From Pseudomonas putida (lineage in GTDB: Bacteria > Pseudomonadota > Gammaproteobacteria > Pseudomonadales > Pseudomonadaceae), in assembly GCF_030159595.1 (NCBI RefSeq), contig NZ_BSKJ01000004.1, positions 37,654 through 101,653 of the forward strand: a stretch of DNA of 64,000 bases, written 5' to 3'. The notes beneath the pieces were generated by a model that was not told the origin of the DNA, made no database searches, and worked only from the letters and a program-made list of their open reading frames with translations. Within the stretch, counting starts at the first letter, position 1; the number at the start of each line of letters is the position of its first letter. Below are positions 1 to 8,600 of the stretch, piece after piece. Made by a program: the position numbers and the translations under genes.

Positions 1-233
1 GGGAATACAGCGAGCAATTCGGGGTAGGTATGCCCAGAGAAACTCTCAGTCTCGACCGTGGTGAAGATGGTGGGCACATTGAAGATCTTGGCTGCTTTGG
101 CCAGCCCTACGGTGTTGTTCTTCAGCGTCTGCCGGTCAATGCTCTGGACGCCGAAAGCCATTTGCGGTTGCTGATCGATGAAGATCAGTTGGCTGTTGAG
201 CGGTGTCAGGACTTCAGTGTTTGGATTGCGCAT
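1..233 (-). CDS. Isochorismatase-family hydrolase, N-terminal part (cut by window edge)
   Basis: The start codon is the ATG whose complement lies at 231-233, and the frame stays open to base 1, giving about 77 residues. The N-terminus reads MRNPNTEVLTPLNSQLIFID, followed by QQPQMAFGV. This is the first beta strand of the cysteine-hydrolase (isochorismatase/YcaC) fold, and the aspartate in LIFIDQQ fits the catalytic Asp. A later segment (NVPTIFTTVE, then GHTYPEL) is typical of YcaC-like hydrolases. The catalytic Lys and Cys lie outside the window. It is divergent from the RidA gene with 206 bases between them. Substrate unknown; the family is confident, the role is not. Confidence 0.8.
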   Translation of the reverse strand, partial: MRNPNTEVLTPLNSQLIFIDQQPQMAFGVQSIDRQTLKNNTVGLAKAAKIFNVPTIFTTVETESFSGHTYPELLAVF

Positions 234-439
234 TGTTCTTCCCTTTTGCTGAACGGTGGCGAGAGTTTTTCGGCGGGTTGTCGCCGAGTGCCAACACAAG
301 ATAGCGAAGTCCCCAGAGAACAGGTGGCGCACTTTTGCGCCTGTAGAGGTGCATTAATGCACCTAGGTAGAATCTAATCCGGTGATAGGATTTCGGCCTG
401 TCGGATCCCATCGATCCATTTTTTGCCAAGGAAAATCCA

Positions 440-901
440 ATGGCCGCTTCACGACCTTTCAACGACGACACTGCCTACTGGGGCGTTCCATGGGAAGAGG
501 CCTACGGCTATCCGCAAGCCCGACGGGTTGGCAACGAGATCTTTGTTTCTGGCCAGTTCAACCATGACGAACAGGGCAATCTGTTAGCGCCGGCACCGCT
601 GAATGCCGACGGTCGCCCAAGCGATTTCTCGTCGATGGGCGAACAGATGCGGGTTTCCTACGACAACATCGCCAAGTTGCTGGCCCTGTATGGCGCCACG
701 ATGCAGGATGTCGTTGAAGAGACGCTGTATGTGTTGGACATGGACGCGGCCTTTGCCGTTGTCGGCAAGGTGCGCAAGGCGGCCTATGGTACCGAGCGCC
801 CGCAAGCAGCCAGTAATATCATCGGTGTATCGCGGCTCGCCCAGCGTGCCCAGCTCATCGAGATTGTGTGCCGTGCTGTTATTGGCGCCCAGGCCAAATG
901 A
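440..901 (+). CDS. RidA/YjgF/YER057c-family protein
   Basis: A 153-residue protein of the RidA superfamily, whose members deaminate reactive enamine/imine intermediates or act in specific catabolic pathways. Recognisable parts are the early strand with EIFVSGQFNHDEQGN, the central helix with MRVSYDNIAKLLALYGATMQDVVEETLYVLDM, and the C-terminal RPQAASNIIGVSRLAQRAQLIEI segment. It is a little longer than classical RidA (about 128 residues) because of an N-terminal extension (residues 1-25), as in catabolic RidA paralogues. The ATG follows AAGGA at a spacing of 7. It sits back-to-back with the isochorismatase-like gene, a pairing common in amide or pyrimidine-like degradation loci, and converges on the LysR gene downstream. 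Confidence 0.85.
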   Translation: MAASRPFNDDTAYWGVPWEEAYGYPQARRVGNEIFVSGQFNHDEQGNLLAPAPLNADGRPSDFSSMGEQMRVSYDNIAKLLALYGATMQDVVEETLYVLDMDAAFAVVGKVRKAAYGTERPQAASNIIGVSRLAQRAQLIEIVCRAVIGAQAK

Positions 902-920
902 CCGGCTCTCGCGCTTTCGA

Positions 921-1907
921 CTATGAAGCCGGGATGGCCTGCTGACCTTCGACCAGCGGTTTGAGGTCGGCCACGGCAGCCGCGCAGAACGTCATGAATG
1001 CTTTCACTCGCCAGGACTTCCTGATGTCCTGGTGGGTAAGCAGCCACAGTTCATCTTGAAGCGCCTGAACCACTGGACCGGCCCGAACCAGTCCTGTGGT
1101 GATGTCGCCCAGCATGCAGGGGAGGAAGCCAAAACCGAGGCCTGCCGCAATAGCAGCGCTCGCTGCCGCCACTGAATCGGTGCGGTAAGAAATAAACTCC
1201 GGGGGTACTCGACATTCGACATAGCCCGTTGCCTTCAAACCGGACAGGCCTCCCGAGTAGGACACCCACGACTGACCCTCAGCGAAGGGGTCTGCAATTG
1301 CTGCCTGCTTGACGCTGCCATATGGCGCCCAAGCGATGTTGGCAAGCTTGCGACCCACAAGGGTATCAGCCGGTTTTTTCGTCGCCCGCACCGCAATGTC
1401 CGACTCGTCCCTCGCCAGGCTCAACGTCTGGTTGCCGACCAATACTTCAATGGTGATTCCCTCATTGAGGGCTTTGAAGTCCGCGATGATCGGCGTGAGA
1501 AAGTACAACAGCAGCGAGTCGCTGGTGGTGATTCGCAGTCTTCCCAGGGGGCCTTGGCCGGCACGGGAAACCCTGCGGGTGACACTGACGATGTCCAGTT
1601 CGACTCGCTCCGCCAGCGCCCGCAACTCGACACCTTCCGCTGTTAGCAAATAGCCCGTCTTGCGATGATCGAACAGCGCGACCCCAAGCGTCTTCTCAAC
1701 CTGCGCGACGCGTCGCGAGACGGTGGAGACATTAATGCCGAGTTTCTTGGCCGTCGCGGCCCGATTAGCACAATCACTCAGCGTCTTGATGATCCGCAAG
1801 TCGTCCCAGGAGAGCCGGCTGACAGCTTCGCCAAAGTCCCATTTCGGCCCGTTAGAATTCGATTGGATCGGCGAAACACTTCCAGGTGACGGCTTCACGA
1901 AAATCAT
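921..1907 (-). CDS. LysR-family transcriptional regulator
   Basis: LysR-type regulator of about 328 residues. The winged HTH is RLSWDDLRIIKTLSDCANRA then TAKKLGINVSTVSRRVAQVE, followed by the LGVALFDHRKTGYLLTAEG wing and an effector-binding domain ending with DLKPLVEGQQAIPAS. The frame is open upstream to 1976, but those 23 extra residues do not resemble a LysR N-terminus, so the ATG at 1907 was preferred. Neither start has a good Shine-Dalgarno sequence. It converges on the RidA gene with 19 bases between the stops, so its target may be the RidA/isochorismatase divergent promoter; that is inference. The specificity cannot be read from the sequence. Confidence 0.8.
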   Translation of the reverse strand: MIFVKPSPGSVSPIQSNSNGPKWDFGEAVSRLSWDDLRIIKTLSDCANRAATAKKLGINVSTVSRRVAQVEKTLGVALFDHRKTGYLLTAEGVELRALAERVELDIVSVTRRVSRAGQGPLGRLRITTSDSLLLYFLTPIIADFKALNEGITIEVLVGNQTLSLARDESDIAVRATKKPADTLVGRKLANIAWAPYGSVKQAAIADPFAEGQSWVSYSGGLSGLKATGYVECRVPPEFISYRTDSVAAASAAIAAGLGFGFLPCMLGDITTGLVRAGPVVQALQDELWLLTHQDIRKSWRVKAFMTFCAAAVADLKPLVEGQQAIPAS

Positions 1908-2027
1908 TCCAGATGAGGAGGAGCAATGATACGAGAAGGCGCTGGATCTGCCCACCATCCCGAATATGGGGCACATTCATTCAAGCCAATACATATGTCC
2001 GCTTATTTTAAACGCAGTCAATCGCGA

Positions 2028-2053
2028 GCGGCCGCTTTCGACCCATAGCGGAC
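2028..2053. repeat. Intergenic hairpin repeat, copy 1
   Basis: An imperfect hairpin downstream of the amidotransferase stop: CCGCT and AGCGG arms around the core TTTCGACCCAT. The same core with different arms occurs at 4649-4674. Both lie just after gene ends, suggesting a dispersed small repeat or terminator-like element. Confidence 0.4.
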
Positions 2054-2110
2054 TGTCGGCATGACGTAAGACCCAGACGGAAATTCTCGTCTATGGCGCC
2101 TGCTCGGCGG

Positions 2111-2830
2111 TTACTCGAAATGGCTCCATACGAAGTGGCACATTACCGCTTGGGCACTTGGTGTCTTCTGAAGAGCATTGAGCATTTGGGCGGGATCGTG
2201 TTGCTCAGCGACCAGTAGGGCATAACGTCGTCGGATCATGGCTGCAAGGTGACCAGGCGTGAACTCCGGATGATACTGGGTGGAGATTGCGTGGCGGCCA
2301 TATCGGATGATCTGGTGAGGGTCATGCGTCGAGCGAGCCAACGCGACAGCGCCTTCAGGGAGCGTGATAACTGTCTGTTCATGCGTGAGATGGGCCGGGA
2401 ACTGAGCAGGCCACTGCTTCAGCAATTCATCGGCTATGGCCGCAGGTAGCAGTTGGATCATCTCGCAGCCCACTTCACGCCCGGCAGGGTGGTAGTCGAC
2501 AACCCCACCTAGCGCGTGAGCCATGAGCTGATGCCCATAGCACACGCCGAACAGTGGCATCTCGATCCTCATGGCTTCACGAATCCACTGCGCTACGTAC
2601 TCGCTCCAGGGCTCGCGGTTGGTAACCATTGCCCATGAACCCGTAATGATGGCAACAAGATCCTTGGACGGAGCAGGCAGCAGTTCTCCCTCGAAGGCTC
2701 GTACAATGGTCATCTCACTGGGTGAAAGGCCCAAGGCCGCTGCAAACCATGACGGCAGGTCCCCAAGTTGATCGCGAATGTCTGCCGGTGGCGTACCTAC
2801 CTGAACGATGAGGAGCGTGGGTGAGTTCAA
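2111..2830 (-). CDS. Class I glutamine amidotransferase-like protein (GMP-synthase GATase fold)
   Basis: A 239-residue stand-alone class I glutamine amidotransferase. The nucleophile elbow is GVCYGHQL with Cys97, and the HPEF motif supplies His187 and Glu189, so the Cys-His-Glu triad is complete. Stand-alone proteins of this type use glutamine, or hydrolyse gamma-glutamyl compounds, without a fused synthetase. The start looks like a TTG (no ATG in frame before residue 40), with no strong Shine-Dalgarno sequence. It follows the racemase gene on the same strand after 51 bases and is probably co-transcribed, which hints at amino-acid or gamma-glutamyl metabolism. The substrate is unknown. Confidence 0.85.
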   Translation of the reverse strand: MNSPTLLIVQVGTPPADIRDQLGDLPSWFAAALGLSPSEMTIVRAFEGELLPAPSKDLVAIITGSWAMVTNREPWSEYVAQWIREAMRIEMPLFGVCYGHQLMAHALGGVVDYHPAGREVGCEMIQLLPAAIADELLKQWPAQFPAHLTHEQTVITLPEGAVALARSTHDPHQIIRYGRHAISTQYHPEFTPGHLAAMIRRRYALLVAEQHDPAQMLNALQKTPSAQAVMCHFVWSHFE

Positions 2831-2881
2831 TGACGTGTATCGCTATTTCAAAGGAACATGGCTGGGACGACTGTGGAGCGA

Positions 2882-3574
2882 TCAGCTACCCAGCGCAAAA
2901 TCGATTCCAGCCTCGATATGAATCGCGGTTGAATCGAAACCAGGTAGAGCAAGCTTGTCGCTCTCCAGGATTAAGCAGATTTCCGTACAACCAAAAATGA
3001 CAGAGTCCGCGCCTTCGGCTTTGGCCTGCTCGATCAGAGACAAAAGCACTGCTCGCGATTCGTCGCGTACGATCCCCAGGCTGAGTTCGTTGAAAATGAT
3101 GTCGTGTATCTGGCTCCGACCCGCACTGTCGGGAACGAGCACGTCAATACCATGATTCTGCATGCGGGCTGGGTAGAAGCCATTCTCCATGGTGTATCGG
3201 GTCGCGATCAGCAACGGTTTCTTGTGCCCGGCGAGCTTGAGGCGATCCGCTACGACATCGACGATGTGGATGAAGGGGAGCGAGGTGGCTGCCATGACAG
3301 CATCCGCTACCAAATGCATGGTCACAGCACAGATCATCACGCAGTCAGCGCCTGCGTTTTCCAAGCTCCGAGCCACTTCAGCTAGTTGGCTCCCGGCCTG
3401 CGCCCATTCGCCAGCTTTCTGCTTTTCGACAATGGTCTGAAAATCTACCGAGTGCAGCAGTATCTGGGCCGAGTGCAGACCGCCCAGGCGTTGGTTGATA
3501 CCTCGATTCAGCTCCCGGTAGTACACCGCAGAGCCCTCATAGCTCATTCCACCGATAAGTCCAATTTTGCGCAC
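2882..3574 (-). CDS. Aspartate/glutamate racemase family protein
   Basis: The GTG start at 3574 was chosen because GAGAGG lies 6 bases upstream and the N-terminus becomes VRKIGLIGGMSYEGSAVYY, the usual beginning of YgeA-like racemases. The frame continues upstream to 3736 but those residues are not family-like. The protein has 230 residues. Both catalytic cysteines are present: Cys82 in ICAVTMH, where most relatives have CNTMH, and Cys196 in FGCTEI. The family interconverts L and D amino acids by two-base proton transfer; the changed residues after Cys82 may signal another substrate such as a hydantoin or malate-like compound. It is the first gene of a two-gene unit with the amidotransferase and is divergent from a LysR regulator. 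Confidence 0.85.
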   Translation of the reverse strand: MRKIGLIGGMSYEGSAVYYRELNRGINQRLGGLHSAQILLHSVDFQTIVEKQKAGEWAQAGSQLAEVARSLENAGADCVMICAVTMHLVADAVMAATSLPFIHIVDVVADRLKLAGHKKPLLIATRYTMENGFYPARMQNHGIDVLVPDSAGRSQIHDIIFNELSLGIVRDESRAVLLSLIEQAKAEGADSVIFGCTEICLILESDKLALPGFDSTAIHIEAGIDFALGS

Positions 3575-3659
3575 ATTACACCTCTCAGGAAGCTGCTCTC
3601 GACGACCAGATGGCAGGCACTGCCCGCTCGGATCATTTGGAGTGTATGCTGTGTGCAAA

Positions 3660-3705
3660 TTCATCAATAATGAATAATCAGCATATTTGATTCTCAAAAT
3701 GAGAA
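3660..3705. promoter_or_regulatory. Cluster of three dyads in the racemase/LysR divergent promoter
   Basis: Three short inverted repeats stand side by side upstream of the LysR start: TTCAT-N5-ATGAA (3660-3674), AATCA-N7-TGATT (3676-3692, containing a T-N11-A LysR-type core) and TTCTCA-N3-TGAGAA (3691-3705). LysR proteins usually bind such sites in the divergent intergenic region, repressing their own gene and activating the target. The assignment rests only on symmetry and position. Confidence 0.45.
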
Positions 3706-3707
3706 AC

Positions 3708-4574
3708 ATGGACCTCGATTCACTGCAAATATTCAAAGCCGTGGTGGACTACGGCAGCATCACGAACGCAGCAGCCCAGCTTCATCGCGTGCAATCGAAT
3801 ATCACGACCAGGGTAAAGAACCTGGAGGAGCGCTTGGGTGTGGCGCTCTTCCATCGCCAAGGTGGGAAGCTAACGCCTTCCGATGAAGGGTTACTGCTGT
3901 ATCAATATGCTGAGAAGTTGCTTCGCCTTTCCATAGAAGCAGAAACCGCTCTCAAGCGCGGCACCCTGCAAGGCGTGCTTCGGATCGGTACGCTTGAAAG
4001 TACCGCTGCCGCCAGGCTTGCTCCGCTGCTGTCCAGCTATCACGAACGCTTTCCGGATGTTCAGATCGAGTTGGTATCCGGCTCAACGGACGCACTGATT
4101 GCCCAGGTTCATCGCGGTGATATCGAGGCTGCATTTATCTCGGACCCATTCACTGTTGCCGGGCTGGATTGCCAAGAGGTCTTCGTTGAGGAACTGGTAC
4201 TCGTCGTGGCCAAGAACAGCCCAATCGCTAATGCGCGTGCACTCCAAGGAGCGACCATCATCGCGTTTTCCAGGGGCTGTTCGTTCAGGCGCATTCTGGA
4301 AAGCTGGCTTCAGACCTGCGAAATCGTGCCCACCAGGGTGCTGGAACTTGCCTCCTATCATGCGATAGCAGTCTGTGTTGCAGCCGGGACGGGGGTGGCA
4401 ATCATGCCGCAGTCCGTGCTCAAGGCTGTAAACGTGGAAAGCTTGGTCAGATCGCTCCCCTTGCCCCCAAAGGTTGCTCGGGTTCGCACTCACCTGGTCT
4501 GGCGCAACGGGCATGAATCGCGCGTATTGCAGTCTGTTCGGGATGAGTTGGCCTGGCACCGCAGGGCCTCATAG
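3708..4574 (+). CDS. LysR-family transcriptional regulator, divergent from the racemase gene
   Basis: A 288-residue LysR-type regulator. The HTH is LDSLQIFKAVVDYGSITNAA followed by AQLHRVQSNITTRVKNLEER, and the linker reads LGVALFHRQGGKLTPSDEG. The effector domain follows, with the conserved RIGTLEST strand. The ATG at 3708 was chosen because the HTH begins immediately; an upstream in-frame start at 3687 is possible. It is divergent from the racemase-amidotransferase unit with 133 bases between the starts, the classical arrangement in which the LysR protein controls its neighbour. Three dyads lie just before its start codon. The effector is unknown. Confidence 0.88.
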   Translation: MDLDSLQIFKAVVDYGSITNAAAQLHRVQSNITTRVKNLEERLGVALFHRQGGKLTPSDEGLLLYQYAEKLLRLSIEAETALKRGTLQGVLRIGTLESTAAARLAPLLSSYHERFPDVQIELVSGSTDALIAQVHRGDIEAAFISDPFTVAGLDCQEVFVEELVLVVAKNSPIANARALQGATIIAFSRGCSFRRILESWLQTCEIVPTRVLELASYHAIAVCVAAGTGVAIMPQSVLKAVNVESLVRSLPLPPKVARVRTHLVWRNGHESRVLQSVRDELAWHRRAS

Positions 4575-4648
4575 CGGGAAACCGTTTCACTCCGGTCGAA
4601 TGCCCTTCGATCAGTGTCAGCTTTGGGTCGATTGCGGTCAGTCACGAC

Positions 4649-4674
4649 CGGCTGCTTTCGACCCATTGCAGCCG
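4649..4674. terminator. Hairpin between convergent LysR genes (repeat copy 2, possible bidirectional terminator)
   Basis: Perfect 7-bp arms CGGCTGC and GCAGCCG enclose TTTCGACCCATT. The element lies between two convergent stop codons (4574 and 4711), where a bidirectional terminator is expected, but no long T-run follows. A related GGGTCGATTGCGGTC stretch precedes it at 4625-4639. The core is shared with 2028-2053. Confidence 0.45.
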
Positions 4675-4710
4675 TTAAGACCAGGCAGTGGATGCGACGG
4701 CCTACGCTGC

Positions 4711-5604
4711 TCACTGATCGGCCGAGCATAGATACTGATGCAACTGCTCTCCAAGAACCTCGAACGCCTGAGCGATCCTGTTAACTTTGCGCAGGTCATT
4801 GTGCATTGCGATCCACACGTCTACCTCAAAGCCAAAATCGTGTGGTAGCACATGTACCAGGCCGTGCGATTTTGCAATTTGCGTCGGGCACAGTCCGAAG
4901 CCCAAGCCCGCTTTCAGAGCGGCCAACTGAGCAAGGTGATGATCAGAGGCAATGGCGAAGTGCTGATCGGCATCGCACAGACCGGCGTCGACAATCCGAC
5001 GCAAATCCGCTGAGCGTCTGTCCGGACCGATCAGCGGCCCATGGCGCAGCGACAGCAGGGAGGCTGGATTACCGTAGCGCTCCAGGCACCCGGCAGCGGC
5101 ATGGATGCCGATCCGCAAACTGCCGACACGCCGCACCGTGATATCCGCTTCATTGGGCCGCATCAGCCGCACCGCAATATCCGATTGCAGCCTGGCGATG
5201 TCTTCAAGCGCATCGCTTATGCTCAACTCAAGTTTGAGCCCGGCGTGTTCGTAATGAAAAGGCCGCAGCAGGTCGGGCAATACTTCGACGCCAAGCAGCT
5301 CGCCACAGGTCAGCCGGACTGTACCGTGATCCATCGACGCTTCAGAGCTGGCCATGCGGTTGAAGGTTTGCGCGGCCAGATCCATAGCCTCCACATGTTC
5401 GATCAGGCGCTGCGCTCCGGCAGTAGGCGTCAGCCCTTGAGGTGTGCGGGTGAACAGACTTACACCGAGAGCGTGTTCAAGATGGTCCAGGCGCCGGCGC
5501 GCAGTGGCTTGGGCGATACCCAGTAACTTCGCCGCGCCGCTCAGGCTGCCAGAGCGCAACACGGCGAGAAATACACGCTGGCTTTCCCATTCAATGCCGC
5601 TCAT
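4711..5604 (-). CDS. LysR-family transcriptional regulator
   Basis: A 297-residue LysR-type regulator. The HTH is WESQRVFLAVLRSGSLSGAA then KLLGIAQATARRRLDHLEHA, followed by LGVSLFTRTPQGLTPTAGA, and the C-terminal effector domain contains SDIAVRLMRPNEADITVRRV. The weak Shine-Dalgarno region has AAGAA. It is divergent from the GFA-family gene with 103 bases between them and could control it, although that gene is now truncated. LysR proteins with AQATARRRL-type recognition helices commonly regulate neighbouring oxidoreductases or detoxification enzymes. The effector is unknown. Confidence 0.85.
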   Translation of the reverse strand: MSGIEWESQRVFLAVLRSGSLSGAAKLLGIAQATARRRLDHLEHALGVSLFTRTPQGLTPTAGAQRLIEHVEAMDLAAQTFNRMASSEASMDHGTVRLTCGELLGVEVLPDLLRPFHYEHAGLKLELSISDALEDIARLQSDIAVRLMRPNEADITVRRVGSLRIGIHAAAGCLERYGNPASLLSLRHGPLIGPDRRSADLRRIVDAGLCDADQHFAIASDHHLAQLAALKAGLGFGLCPTQIAKSHGLVHVLPHDFGFEVDVWIAMHNDLRKVNRIAQAFEVLGEQLHQYLCSADQ

Positions 5605-5671
5605 ACATTCTTAGCCAACAGTTGCTCCTAATTTGATCTTCTGCCCGAACCCGTGAAAGGCGATCATTCGC

Positions 5672-8600
5672 CTACATTTTTCCGGCGTCATTGTAAGGAA
5701 CCAACGCATGAGAATCACCGGTCAGTGCCGATGCGGGCAAGTCACCCTCGAGATCGTGGCGCAGCAATTGCCGCCGCTGTATGCCTGCCACTGTCTGAAC
5801 TGCCAGCGCTGGAGCGGCAGTGCGTTTGGGCTGCACATGCTGAGCGCAGCGTCGGCTGTTCAGGTGTCTGGCGAAACGGCGATCTTTGAGCATGAACACC
5901 AGGGCCAAACGTCTACCCAACATGCCTGCGGCATATGTCATACCCGGCTGTTCAACGAGACCACGGCAGCGCCCGGCATGCGAGTAGTACGGGCCGGCAT
6001 CCTGGAAGGCGCTGAGCGTTTCGCGCCGGTTGCGCATATCGGTGCCGTTGAAGTTGGCATTGCCCAGGTACAGCAGGCTGGCCAGCACGGCATTGACGTC
6101 GGCCAGGCTACCGCTGAGGGTGAGGCTGTTGCTGTTGGCGCCGTTCACCGTCACGCCTGGCAGGCTGTTGGCCAGCGACAGGGTGCCGTTGAGCACGCTC
6201 AACGTCACGCTGATGGTGCGGGCGGCGGCATCCGGGTTCCGTTCCAGGTCGATATCGGCCACGCTGATGCCGCCGATGGCCAGGGGCACGTCCTCAAGGC
6301 CGTGCTGCGTGCCGGGCAGGGTGTTGACCGGGGCGTCGTTTTGCTCGACGTAGCCGGCATCGGCGCTTTGCGTGTCGGCATCGCCCAGGGTGATGACGAT
6401 TTGACCGAGAGCGCCGCCGTCACTGTCGATGCGCACGCGCAGGTCGCCCAGCGGTTGTGGGTAGCTGACCACGCCGGCAGGTGCATCGATGCGGTACACA
6501 CCCAGGGGCAGCACGCCGAATTGATAGCGGCCGTTGCTGTCAGTGAGGGTGCTGAACTGCAGGTTGTCGGCGGTGGTGTCCAGGCGCCCGTCAGCGCCGG
6601 CCCAGGTCAGGGTTACGGTTTGCCCGGCCAAGCCTGGGCCGTCGGGCACCGTGCTGTTGGTGGCCGAGCCGGTGTCGTCCCACAAGGTGCCGGTGATCAT
6701 ACCGAGGCCGGAGTTGTCGCGCAGGATGTACTGGTTAGGGCCTACCGTGCTGCCGGTTCGCTCGCCTTCCAGGGTGCCATCGTTGCCGACTGCCGAGCCG
6801 CCCCAGCCGGTGAAGTCTTCGGGCAGGCTGGTCCAGGTCAGGGTGGCATCACTGCTGGCGATCACCGTGTTGTTGGGCAACTCGACCTGGTAGCGCACGC
6901 TGACCTGGTCGCCGACGTTCAATTGGGCAAAGTCCACGGTCAGGCCGCCAGTGGCGCTGAAGCTCACGCCGCCAGGCAGATTGCCTGGCCCATAGGTGAC
7001 GCCATTGATGCTGATGCTCACCAGGCTGTAGTTGCTGCCGCTGGCAAAGCTGTCGCGCAGTTGCGCGTCGAAGGCCGGCAGGCCGCCATTCTGGGTGAAG
7101 TCCAGCTGCACCGTGGCCGTGCCACTGGAGCCGGTCGGGTTGGGGTCGAAGCTGACGATCTGTTTGTCCAGGCCGGCGAAGCTGGGTTCGACGATGCGTT
7201 CGAACAGGGTCTCGCTGCTGGCGCGGGCGTTACCGTCGACCCGTTCGTTGGCCTGCACCCCCAGTTGTGCACCGGCGGCGTTGCTGGCTTGGTTGGCCAC
7301 ACGCACGTTGAATTCCAGCACCACGCCTTCCAGGTCGGCGTCGGCGCCTGCGCCGTTGACCACATTGCCGAGGTTGAAGGTGATTACCTGGCTGCCATCA
7401 GGGTTGGTGACGATGGTCAGGCGGCTGGGGTCGAACACGCCGGTGGGCGCCAACCCGGAAAGGTCCGGGGTGATCGGCAGCGCTTCGGGGCTGCTTTCGT
7501 TGCCCGCGATGTTCAAGGTGCCGCCAACGATGAGGTTAGCGTCGCTGGTCAGGCCACCGTCGGAAATAAAACCGATGCGCAGGGCGTTGGCCAGCGCATC
7601 CGGCGATATGAATTGCAGGCCGTTGGCCAGGGTGATCTGTACCTGGTAGTTGGGGTTGTTGCCTTCCGGCACCAGTACCACCACGCGGTAGCGGATGACT
7701 TCGCCGATGGTCACCGACTCTTGCACACTGGTGGTCGGGGAGGGTGCCGGGCTGTCGGGCAGGCCGCCGACTCGGGATATCTGGATGGCCTGGGCCACCG
7801 GGATCAGCAGCAGCGAGCTGTTGCGGTAGTCGTTGAGCACGCCGCTGTCGAGCAAGCCGTCCACACCGGTACGTTCGCCGCCGTCGCTGCCATCCAGGCT
7901 GGTCCATTGCACCGTGGCAAGGTTGCTGACGGCTGCTTGCGAGGCTGCACTGGCGTTGACCACACCGGTCAGGCTAAGGACGATGCTGCCGCCCTTGGCG
8001 ATGTCGATGTTGGCACCGGTGGCGGTGCGCAACTGGCCGCCGACAATCTCGAAGTCCACGCCACCGTTGTTGCTGGCGCCATTCTGGTACAGCACGCCCG
8101 TCAGGCGCACGTTGTCCAGCTGGCTGGGCAAGTTGTCGAGGAAACTGATGTCGAAGGCATCGAAGTCGTTGTTGCCCGCACCATTGCGCAGGGTGATGGT
8201 GAAGGTGACGATATCGCCCTGGTCGTAGCCGCCGGGGCCTGCGGTGGAGGTCAGCGTCTGGCTGATCTGCACGGTCGGCTCGCGCAGGGTCACGGTGGGT
8301 GCGCCACCGCTCAAGGCCACATCACGGTCGACACTGGCGCTACCGTTGGGCGTGTCGCCGTCGGGGTCGCTGTAGGCAAGCTGGGCGCCGTTCTGCAACA
8401 GGCGGTTGGCCTGGTTGTCGCTGACGTTGCTGGCCACCAACTGCACGCGAATCACGAAGCTGTTGTTGTTGCCGTCGTTGTCGGCAGTGGCACCTGCGGC
8501 GCTGAAGGTCCAGCGGGCATCCACACCATCGGCGCCCAGGGCGCCACCCGCGCCTGTGAAGCCGCTGATCACGATGTTGCCGGCAAAATCGGCGGCCAAC

